Shown: positions 1 to 5,951 of the stretch, in pieces | How the letters are laid out: every line of letters starts with the position of its first letter | Position numbering within the stretch: the stretch's first letter is position 1 | Assembly (NCBI GenBank): GCA_965363725.1 | Contig: CBDTUS010000074.1 | Coordinates: 1 to 16,599, forward strand | Source of the DNA: JAGLCY01 sp965363725 | GTDB taxonomy: Bacteria > Krumholzibacteriota > Krumholzibacteriia > LZORAL124-64-63 | Direction: 5' to 3' | DNA length: 16,599 nt | Made by a program: the position numbers and the translations under genes | Notes under the pieces: model-generated | What the model was told of the DNA's origin: nothing | The model's input: only the letters and a program-made list of their open reading frames with translations | The model's database searches: none

Positions 1-38
1 CCCGGATCCTTTTTGCGTACCCTCTATGGGCTCAGCAC

Positions 39-617
39 CTACTTCGCTCTGGTATACCTCAACTCCATGACCTTCATCTCAGGCAAGCCCTCGGCCGTGG
101 CGAAATACTCGAAGAGGCTTTCGTCGTTGCTGACGAAAGTCGTCAGGGTGCGGACCTTCATGTCCATGCCGGTCATGGGGTCGTTCATTTCACCATGCAA
201 CTCCAGGGGATCGCCCGGCTTTTCACAGGTGCCGGTCAGGATGTTGGTCACGGTGCCCATGTTGTCGTACCAGACGGAGGTGATGACCTTCGAGGTGTTG
301 TCATAGCCGGTGATGCCCAGGCCCTCGAAAGGCATGCCCATGTTCATGCCCTCCATCGTTTCGTAGAGGTAGCGGCCGCCGAAAATCATCTTGGCTTCGG
401 CGGTGCTGGTGCTTTCCATGGGTGGGGCGCCGGGCTGCATCCACATCTTGCCGGCAATGTTCCAGGAGCCGGATTTCTTGGCGAAGAATTCGTGGAACTT
501 GCCGGGCGTCGCCGCCTTGTTCCAGGCTTCCAGGCCGGCATCCTGGGCCATGGCACATGCGGCCGCCAGCAGGAACGCCACCAGCAGGGGCAGAGTCAGG
601 ATTCTTTTCATATTCAT
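39..617 (-). CDS. Exported DUF1579-family protein
   Basis: A 192-residue protein. Residues 1 to about 25 form a signal peptide (basic MNMKR, hydrophobic core, then ACAMAQ-D). The Cys in LAAAC has Ala rather than Leu/Val/Ile at -3, so signal peptidase I cleavage is more likely than lipidation. The mature part carries the DUF1579 hallmarks: a GSWNIAGKMWMQPGAPPMES segment, then IFGGRYLYE, MPFEGLGITGYDN, a DPMTGMDMKVR strand and a final MELRYTRAK. The family is a small lipocalin-like beta fold with no established biochemical role, and I infer none. The start is uncertain among in-frame ATGs at 620, 617 and 611; I chose 617 because GGGGAG lies 5 nt upstream. It follows the multihaem cytochrome gene by 80 bp on the same strand and is probably co-transcribed, which makes a periplasmic accessory role possible but unproven. 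It ends in TAG. Confidence 0.85.
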   Translation of the reverse strand: MNMKRILTLPLLVAFLLAAACAMAQDAGLEAWNKAATPGKFHEFFAKKSGSWNIAGKMWMQPGAPPMESTSTAEAKMIFGGRYLYETMEGMNMGMPFEGLGITGYDNTSKVITSVWYDNMGTVTNILTGTCEKPGDPLELHGEMNDPMTGMDMKVRTLTTFVSNDESLFEYFATAEGLPEMKVMELRYTRAK

Positions 618-682
618 CATTTCTCCCCGGGTTGAGGTCACTTGGTGGCCACAAGATAGTGGTCCGCAAAATGAGCCGCGAC

Positions 683-695
683 CCGGGGGGCCCGG
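683..695 (-). other. Small GC hairpin just after the cytochrome stop codon
   Basis: CCGGG-GGG-CCCGG (plus-strand sense) can form a 5-bp GC stem with a 3-nt loop, starting 2 nt after the TAG of the cytochrome gene. No T-tract follows on the minus strand, so it is not a convincing intrinsic terminator. It could stabilise an mRNA end, attenuate read-through into the DUF1579 gene, or be chance in GC-rich DNA. Confidence 0.2.
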
Positions 696-697
696 TC

Positions 698-3523
698 CTA
701 CTTGTAGCCGAACAGGACCGCCCAGATGATCAGGACGATCAGGCCCAACCCGATGGTCAGGGCCACGAACCCGAAGGTCTTCAGCGCCTTGACGAAGCCC
801 TCGGGCAGGGGGTCGACCATGAATTCCTCCAGGCGTCCTTCGGCGACCAGTTCCTCGTATTCGCGGGGCCGGTCTTCCTTGAACTCCTCGAGGGTCATCC
901 GGCCGGTGAAGATCACCGGATCCATGGGGAACCGGTCGGGCCGGAAGTGCGTGTTGAAGAAGTGGATCGTGAAGATGAACCCGGTCGCCAGCAGGGCCTC
1001 GTCCGAATGGATGATCGAGGCCACATTGATGAACCAGCCGGGCAGCACGTAGGTGAATATTTCCGGGAACCACAGGATCAACCCGCTGAACCCGATCATA
1101 CCCACGCCCCAGAACACAGCGAAATAGTCGAACTTTTCCCAGTAGGTCCAACGGCCGTACTGGGGCCGCTCACCCTTGTGCAGGAACCATTTGACGGTCT
1201 CGACAAACTCCACCCCATCGCGCTTGTTGAACATCATGCCGCCGGGGCCGAGGATAAATCCCCCCCAGCTCTGGCCGGCCGTTTTGCGACGGCAGTGCGC
1301 GTCGTAGATATGCCTGGTGAAGTAGAAGAAGGTCAGGATGGCGCCCATGCGGTGCAGGGTCCCGGCGGACTGGAACCCTCCCAGCGCACTGGCCAGCCAC
1401 TGGGCCCAGGGCAGATAGGAGAACTTCAGCGTCATGCCCGTGACCGCCAGGGTCAGGAAGCTGATGATCACTGTCGCGTGCAACATCCGGTGCAGCCGGT
1501 TGAAGCGGCGGAACTGCTTCTCTCCCTTGGCCTCCTTGCGCAGTTGGCGGGAGTGTTTCAGCGCCTGGAAACTGCGGGGCATCCACATCAAGGTATGGAT
1601 CCCGAACACTATGAATGTGCCGATCAGAAGCGAGGTCATGAACAGCCAGGTGTAGTGGATGACCGGATACTTGTCCTTGTCGTGGTGGGTGGCGTGGGTC
1701 AGGTAGCCGGCGAACTGGCGGTGGGCCCCGGGATGGCACTTGGCGCAGGTTTCCACGATGTTCTCACGCGACAAGGTCGAGGCCGGATTATCCGGCTTGA
1801 GGATATTGTGCTGCCCGTGGCAGTCGTGGCAGCTGGCGGTTTCGGTGTAGCCCAGGGCGAACACCTTGCCGTGGTAGGTCTCGAAGTAGGTATCGGTCAC
1901 GTCGTGGTGACAGACACCGCAGGAGTTGGCGATCTGCAACTTGAAACCTGCGGCGTCGATGCGGGCTATTTCGTGGGAGCTGTGGCAGTCGTCGCACATC
2001 GGCAGGGGGTGGCCGTCCTTGATTTCGCCCGTGAAGTGGATGCTTTCGCGGAAGGTGCGATCGATTCCCTCGTGGCATTTGCCGCAGGTGTCGGCCACGT
2101 TGGCGCGGCCGACGGTTGAAGCGGCGTCCTTGCTGGGAAGGATGGCGTGGGTCGAGTGGCAATCGACGCAGGTCGCGGTGACCACCAGCCCGCTTTTTTC
2201 CAGGGCCTGACCGTGGACGCTCTTCTTGTAGTTGGCCACCATGCTGTGATCCGAACCCTCATACCGCTTGTCGGCAATGCCCCCCTCGTCGTGGCAGGTT
2301 CCGCACAGGTTGGGGATGTTGCGTACATGGGTTCTCGACTCGGGATTGTCCCTTTTGAGCACGTCGTGCCCGCCGTGGCAGACCAGGCAGTCCGGCGTGT
2401 CAATGTCGCCCTGCTGGTTCAGCTTCCCGTGAATGCTATTCTTGTAGATGTCGACGACTTCAGCGTGACAGATGGAGCAGTCGACCCGTCGGGGAATGGT
2501 GTCACAGGGACGGTCGTGGTTGACCGTGGCCCCGGTGTGGCACTGGATGCAGGAAGTCTTCTGGTGAGCCGAACCCCCCAGGACCTGGTGGTCCACGAAC
2601 AGGGGCTTGCCCTCGATCCCCGGCGAGGCGGCCACGAGATCGGTCTTCTGGTGGCACACGAGGCATTCACTGTCGGACATGCCTTCGTCATAATAGACCC
2701 GTCGGGTTTCGTGGGGCTGGTGGCATTCGATACAGACCGGAACGCTGGCCGGATCCTTTTCCCACAACTCGCCCTGGATGACTTTCCGGTGAACGTTCTC
2801 GATCAAACCGTGGCACTGCTCGCAGGTGGCCGCCACGTTGTCCCGGTGGATGGACGAGGCGGGATCATTGTGGTTGCGAACGTTATGGGCCGTGTGGCAG
2901 TCAGAGCAGACGGCGGTTCCGGTCAGGCCGCGGCGGTAAAGACCCTCGCCGTGGATGGAAAGGGAATAGTGAGCCAATACGCTGTCCTGGCTCACGTCCA
3001 CGAAATCCGCCACCCCCGCGCCCTCCTTGTGGCAGCGTCCGCACATGATGGGAATGTTGAACTTGTTAACCCGGGAGTCGGGATCCTCCGGAGGCATGAT
3101 CTCGTGGGCCCCGTGGCAGGACCAGCAACGCGGCGCCAGGGGGATGCCTTCGGCCACGCCGATGCCGTGCAGACTGCCGGCATAGATCTCGGCGATGTCA
3201 TCGTGACACATCGAGCAGTCGACCTCTGCGAGCTCCTCGTCGTGATCCCCGTCGAAGTCCTCCAGGTCGGCGTGGCAGTCGATGCAACCCACGTCCTCTT
3301 GCCCATGGATCGATTTGTCGAACTTGTCGATGTCCACGAAAAGAGAGACGACTCGACCATCCACGTTTTTCGTCAGGTCCTCGTCCTCGTGACAGTCGAG
3401 ACAGTCCTCCGCGGTCTGGGCGGCCACCGGGCCGGCCAGGGCCGCCAGGAACAGGCACGAGCAGAGAAAAAGAAAAAACCGATTTAGGGGAAAAACCGCG
3501 TCGGTCTGTGGCTGGAATGACAT
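698..3523 (-). CDS. 19-haem cytochrome c fused to cytochrome b-type membrane domain (CbcL-like)
   Basis: A 941-residue exported redox protein. After a signal sequence (residues 12-35) there are 19 CxxCH motifs, with first Cys at residues 41, 80, 103, 133, 161, 206, 234, 264, 287, 325, 349, 379, 407, 452, 480, 510, 535, 565 and 593. From about 620 a membrane domain begins, with about six hydrophobic helices. His at 623, 643, 678, 682, 724, 738, 839, 854 and 859 include candidates for b-haem ligation, as in HydC/FdnI-type di-haem cytochrome b. This arrangement matches Geobacter CbcL, a nine-haem-c plus di-haem-b inner-membrane quinol oxidoreductase used in low-potential extracellular electron transfer; here the c domain is about twice as large. 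By inference it takes electrons from menaquinol through the b haems to the periplasmic haem wire. The ATG at 3523 is preferred because GGGAG sits 8 nt upstream and the signal peptide follows. It stands alone after a 298-bp intergenic region and is followed by the DUF1579 gene. The terminal partner is not visible here. Confidence 0.9.
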   Translation of the reverse strand: MSFQPQTDAVFPLNRFFLFLCSCLFLAALAGPVAAQTAEDCLDCHEDEDLTKNVDGRVVSLFVDIDKFDKSIHGQEDVGCIDCHADLEDFDGDHDEELAEVDCSMCHDDIAEIYAGSLHGIGVAEGIPLAPRCWSCHGAHEIMPPEDPDSRVNKFNIPIMCGRCHKEGAGVADFVDVSQDSVLAHYSLSIHGEGLYRRGLTGTAVCSDCHTAHNVRNHNDPASSIHRDNVAATCEQCHGLIENVHRKVIQGELWEKDPASVPVCIECHQPHETRRVYYDEGMSDSECLVCHQKTDLVAASPGIEGKPLFVDHQVLGGSAHQKTSCIQCHTGATVNHDRPCDTIPRRVDCSICHAEVVDIYKNSIHGKLNQQGDIDTPDCLVCHGGHDVLKRDNPESRTHVRNIPNLCGTCHDEGGIADKRYEGSDHSMVANYKKSVHGQALEKSGLVVTATCVDCHSTHAILPSKDAASTVGRANVADTCGKCHEGIDRTFRESIHFTGEIKDGHPLPMCDDCHSSHEIARIDAAGFKLQIANSCGVCHHDVTDTYFETYHGKVFALGYTETASCHDCHGQHNILKPDNPASTLSRENIVETCAKCHPGAHRQFAGYLTHATHHDKDKYPVIHYTWLFMTSLLIGTFIVFGIHTLMWMPRSFQALKHSRQLRKEAKGEKQFRRFNRLHRMLHATVIISFLTLAVTGMTLKFSYLPWAQWLASALGGFQSAGTLHRMGAILTFFYFTRHIYDAHCRRKTAGQSWGGFILGPGGMMFNKRDGVEFVETVKWFLHKGERPQYGRWTYWEKFDYFAVFWGVGMIGFSGLILWFPEIFTYVLPGWFINVASIIHSDEALLATGFIFTIHFFNTHFRPDRFPMDPVIFTGRMTLEEFKEDRPREYEELVAEGRLEEFMVDPLPEGFVKALKTFGFVALTIGLGLIVLIIWAVLFGYK
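1733..3217 (-). repeat. Internal duplication of multihaem module within the cytochrome gene
   Basis: Haems at residues 103, 133, 161, 206, 234 and 264 recur at 349, 379, 407, 452, 480 and 510: each is displaced by exactly 246 residues. Surrounding text also recurs: CSMCHDDIAEIYAGSLHG against CSICHAEVVDIYKNSIHG, and CSDCHTAHN...DNVAATCEQCH against CVDCHSTHA...ANVADTCGKCH. A third partial copy begins at 535, with haems at 535, 565 and 593 keeping the same 30- and 28-residue spacing. The elementary unit is a haem pair 28 residues apart with a His-rich, DNPxS-containing linker. This is protein-level repetition; the DNA copies have diverged. Confidence 0.85.
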
Positions 3524-3588
3524 CAGGAGGGCTCCCGCAGGGATGGGATACTTGTGAAACGGTTGACAGGGGAAATAATTGGCGACCA

Positions 3589-3600
3589 ACCCCTAGGGGT
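3589..3600. promoter_or_regulatory. Perfect 12-bp palindrome ACCCCTAGGGGT, possible operator
   Basis: ACCCCTAGGGGT is a perfect dyad 66 bp upstream of the cytochrome start codon, in the leader or promoter-proximal zone of that gene. A repressor or activator dimer could bind it. I do not recognise it as the site of a known regulator, and no regulator of a matching family is encoded nearby. Confidence 0.35.
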
Positions 3601-3651
3601 CAAATAGGTTATCACTATATTTACGAATAAGTTGCAGTGATGGGTCGAGAG

Positions 3652-3664
3652 GGTGAATATCACC
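3652..3664. promoter_or_regulatory. Inverted repeat GGTGA-N3-TCACC upstream of the cytochrome gene
   Basis: GGTGAATATCACC has 5-bp arms and a 3-bp spacer, about 130 bp upstream of the cytochrome start. It lies in the AT-rich part of the intergenic region, a position suited to an activator site. The half-site is somewhat like Crp/Fnr-type TGTGA/TCACA, but the spacing is too short for a canonical Crp or Fnr box, so I leave the regulator unnamed. Confidence 0.3.
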
Positions 3665-3770
3665 TTCAGAAGATTAAAAAACTCTTATTTTAAGTATCGA
3701 ATATTAATTGAGTTGGTGGGTCTCATCGGAGTTGGCCCAGGCAAATGATCCTGATTGTCGGTATCTTCGT

Positions 3771-3816
3771 GGTCCCGGCATCCTTCACGGGACCGGAGGT
3801 TTTCCGCTCCCGGAGG
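3771..3816 (-). terminator. Candidate termination region downstream of the eleven-gene run
   Basis: Starting 6 nt after the TAG of the kinase gene, the minus-strand transcript would meet two hairpins: CCGGGAG/CTCCGG with one bulged base (about 3793-3813), and GGTCCCG (3771-3777) paired with CGGGACC (3788-3794), a 7-bp stem with a 10-nt loop. The two overlap by 2 nt and could be alternatives. No U-run follows, so termination may need Rho or the structure may only protect the 3' end. Confidence 0.35.
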
Positions 3817-3821
3817 GTTGG

Positions 3822-5435
3822 CTAAATGGAATCTCCGTGAGGTTCAACTCTTCGTTCTTCGGCCGGGTCCGGCTCCCTTGACCAGACCGGCAGATTGATC
3901 ACATAGGTGGTGCCCTGGCCGGGAACACTCTGCGCCGCCAGGGATCCCCGATGCCTGTCCACGATGCTCTGCACGGTGATCATGTCCCAATCCATCCGCA
4001 CGCGCTGGGAATCGGCCTGGAATCCCGGCCTGAACAACGCCGCCAGGGCGCCCGGTTCGTAACCGCAGCCTGGATCCCGCACCATGACCTGAACCTGGTC
4101 CGCGATCTGTTCGCTGGTCACGGTCACCGCACCACCGACCGGAGCGGTGTCCCGAGCGGCGTGCAGGATCAATCCCAGGAACAGCTGGTTCAGCTGGGCG
4201 GGATAGCCGAGGATCGGCGCGATCTCCCCCAGGTCCAGGACGAGTTCCACCCCCGCGGGCAACCCGTCCTCCACTAGCTTGGAGATGTTGATCAAACCCT
4301 CGTTGAGATCGGTCTGCTGGAGTTCGGCCTTGTCCAGTTGGCTGAAGGATTTCAGCCCTGCCACCAGGTCACCGATCCGGCCCGACGCCGCACTCATCCC
4401 CTCGACCCCCTGGGCCAGGGCCTGCATGGCCTTTCGATAGCGGGGATCAGAAGTGACCTCTGCCAGGTCGGCCGCGGAATTGCATTTTTCGCTGATGATC
4501 CGCCGGCTGCGGTCCACCACGTCCGCCGAAGAGGCCAGGGTGCCCAGGGGCGTATTCAGCTCGTGGGCCAATCCGGCCACCAGTTCGCCCAGCACGGCCA
4601 TCTTTTCGGACTGGATGATCTGCCCCTGGGCGGCGATCAGGTCGGCTTCGGCCTTTTCCCGGCGGGCGATATCACGGATCAGGGAGGCCTGCATGTCTCG
4701 AATACTGTCGGCCAGTTCCCCCAGAGCGTCGTTGGATTGGTGGTCCAGCTCCAATCCCAGATCCCCGCCGGCGATGGCCTGGGCCACCCCGCTCATACGG
4801 TGGACCGGACGCACGATGGCCGCGATGACCAGCACAGAAATCACCACCAGCACCCCCAGGAAAATCAGGCTGGTCAGGTTCATGACCCGACGCATCCGGC
4901 GGACCCGCGAATCCACCCGGTCGATGGCCTCCTCCATCTGCTGGTTGGTTTTTTCGACCACTGCCGTCAGGTCGCGGTTCAACTTGTCATAGCGTTTGTT
5001 CTTCAGCGCCAACCTCTCCAGGAATTCCGGCTGGAAATCGAGTTCCAGCAGGTCCTGTTGAATCATTTCCAGGGTGGATATCGTGGCGACGTCGTAGTAG
5101 GCGTTGAACTCCACCAGCAGTGGGGCCAGCTGGCTTTCAAGGGCGGGGACACCCCGGCATCCGGCCACCGTCAGGCGAAAGTGGCTCGCCACCGTATCGG
5201 CCGCGGCCACCTGGTCCTCGTCGGCGTTGGTCATGGCCGAGGTCAGCAGCTGCCGGATGGTCAGCAGGTCCTTTTCCAGGTCATGGCTCAGTTCCAGGGC
5301 ATGAAAAAATTCGTCGCGGATTCGCTCGATGGTCTCGGCGGACTTGTTGGTGGCCCGCTGGGTGAGCCCGAAGAAAAGGGAGAAGGCCAGCGCGGTGACC
5401 AGGGGCATCAGGAGAATCTTGTGATTTAACTTCAT
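3822..5435 (-). CDS. Membrane histidine kinase with degenerate ATP-binding domain (probable pseudokinase)
   Basis: 537 residues. TM1 is about 8-24, a helical extracytoplasmic domain of roughly 160 residues (25-186, resembling four-helix-bundle sensors) follows, then TM2 about 187-208 and a HAMP domain (about 208-260, with NDALGELADSIRDM). The H-box GLAHELNTPLG carries His291. The ATPase domain (about 376-516) is unusual. The N-box reads QLFLGLILHAARD, so both usual Asn are replaced (Gly421, His425). The G1 box DPGCG keeps its Asp (454), but the G2 box GxGLGL is missing (MDWDMITVQSIV) although GQGTTYVINLP survives near 506-516. By family knowledge this should impair ATP/Mg2+ binding, so it may be a scaffold, phosphatase or heterodimer partner. 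AGAAGG lies 5 nt before the ATG at 5435. It is the last gene of the run, 33 bp after the PstS-like gene, so its periplasmic domain may read that protein. Confidence 0.85.
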   Translation of the reverse strand: MKLNHKILLMPLVTALAFSLFFGLTQRATNKSAETIERIRDEFFHALELSHDLEKDLLTIRQLLTSAMTNADEDQVAAADTVASHFRLTVAGCRGVPALESQLAPLLVEFNAYYDVATISTLEMIQQDLLELDFQPEFLERLALKNKRYDKLNRDLTAVVEKTNQQMEEAIDRVDSRVRRMRRVMNLTSLIFLGVLVVISVLVIAAIVRPVHRMSGVAQAIAGGDLGLELDHQSNDALGELADSIRDMQASLIRDIARREKAEADLIAAQGQIIQSEKMAVLGELVAGLAHELNTPLGTLASSADVVDRSRRIISEKCNSAADLAEVTSDPRYRKAMQALAQGVEGMSAASGRIGDLVAGLKSFSQLDKAELQQTDLNEGLINISKLVEDGLPAGVELVLDLGEIAPILGYPAQLNQLFLGLILHAARDTAPVGGAVTVTSEQIADQVQVMVRDPGCGYEPGALAALFRPGFQADSQRVRMDWDMITVQSIVDRHRGSLAAQSVPGQGTTYVINLPVWSREPDPAEERRVEPHGDSI

Positions 5436-5440
5436 CGAAG

Positions 5441-5456
5441 CCTTCTGCTCTGAAGG
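5441..5456 (-). promoter_or_regulatory. Hairpin that includes the kinase ribosome binding site
   Basis: In the minus-strand transcript CCTTC-AGAGCA-GAAGG forms a 5-bp stem with a 6-nt loop, and its 3' arm (GAAGG) is the Shine-Dalgarno of the kinase starting at 5435. This could lower kinase translation relative to the upstream periplasmic protein. The stem is short, so it may be weak or fortuitous. Confidence 0.25.
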
Positions 5457-5468
5457 AACATTTTTTCG

Positions 5469-5921
5469 TCAATCCAGGGTGAGGATCTTGACCCCGCCGA
5501 CATCGGCCGAGGTCGAAGCGAACCCCAAGGAGCCGGGCGTGCGGGCCACGAAGTCGACCAATTCCGATTCATCCTCGAAACTCCTGGGCGGCACGCCCTT
5601 GCCCGTGAACACCATTTGCCGCCAGTAGGTCGCGAAGCGCTGGACCGATCGATCCAGGAAGTCCTCGATGAACCCTTCGTGGATCGGGCCGGATTTGAGC
5701 ATGACCGGCACGATGGTGGTATCGTCTTGCCACTGGGTTTTCTTGCCCAGGTAAATTCTCTGCAAGTCCCTGTGTTCAATTGAGTTGCTGTCTATTTCCG
5801 GGTTGGCGATGATCAACAGTTCGCCGTCCGGCGCCGCCAGACCTACGCCCGGAGTACTCCAGACCGACGCCATGGCCAGCAACAAGACGATCCCTGCCTT
5901 CCGGTATGGTCTGATGTTCAT
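5469..5921 (-). CDS. Small periplasmic phosphate-binding-protein-like (PstS-like) protein
   Basis: 150 residues with a signal peptide (about 1-30, cleavage near GLAAPDG). The mature part ELLIIANPEIDSNSIEHRDLQRIYLGKKTQW, then PVMLKSGPIHEGFIEDFLDRS, TYWRQMVFTGKGVPP and PGSLGFAS follows the pattern of compact PstS-like (PBP-like) proteins, which are about half the length of a full PstS. There is no ABC permease or ATPase gene nearby, so it is probably a ligand-binding or sensing protein, not a transport component. Phosphate as ligand is only inferred from the family name. GGGGGTGA lies about 4 nt upstream of ATG 5921. It sits between the porin gene (30 bp upstream) and the kinase gene (33 bp downstream), which suggests a joint outer-membrane to periplasm to kinase path. 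Confidence 0.8.
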   Translation of the reverse strand: MNIRPYRKAGIVLLLAMASVWSTPGVGLAAPDGELLIIANPEIDSNSIEHRDLQRIYLGKKTQWQDDTTIVPVMLKSGPIHEGFIEDFLDRSVQRFATYWRQMVFTGKGVPPRSFEDESELVDFVARTPGSLGFASTSADVGGVKILTLD

Positions 5922-5951
5922 GACGTCACCCCCGATCCTCTTGATCCAGTT

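Larger units (their letters stand above)
3524..3821. other. 298-bp AT-rich intergenic region upstream of the cytochrome gene
   Basis: No credible gene lies here. The middle (about 3600-3720) is much more AT-rich than the surrounding genes and should hold the minus-strand promoter of the cytochrome gene. I could not find a -35/-10 pair with consensus spacing that I would defend; TATAGT near 3616-3621 (minus sense) is the best -10-like hexamer but lacks a good -35. The region also holds two dyad symmetries and, near 3771-3816, hairpins just downstream of the kinase gene. Confidence 0.6.

Noticed and set aside
641..655. Near-palindrome CTTGGTGGCCACAAG upstream of the DUF1579 gene
   Set aside because: Symmetry is broken by one base and there is no promoter-like sequence around it; too weak to call an operator.
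618..1151. N-terminal extension of the DUF1579 frame into the cytochrome gene
   Set aside because: The extension lies antiphase in the cytochrome coding region and is low-complexity; the signal peptide and ribosome binding site start at 611-620.
1733..3217. Regularly spaced repeats that might suggest a CRISPR-like array
   Set aside because: The periodicity comes from CxxCH haem codons in a coding frame; the DNA copies are divergent and spacing is protein-determined.
422..3487. Long plus-strand open frames (422-2119 and 2147-3487) opposite the cytochrome gene
   Set aside because: They are antisense shadows of a GC-rich gene with unmistakable CxxCH motifs; their translations are low-complexity and match no family I recognise.
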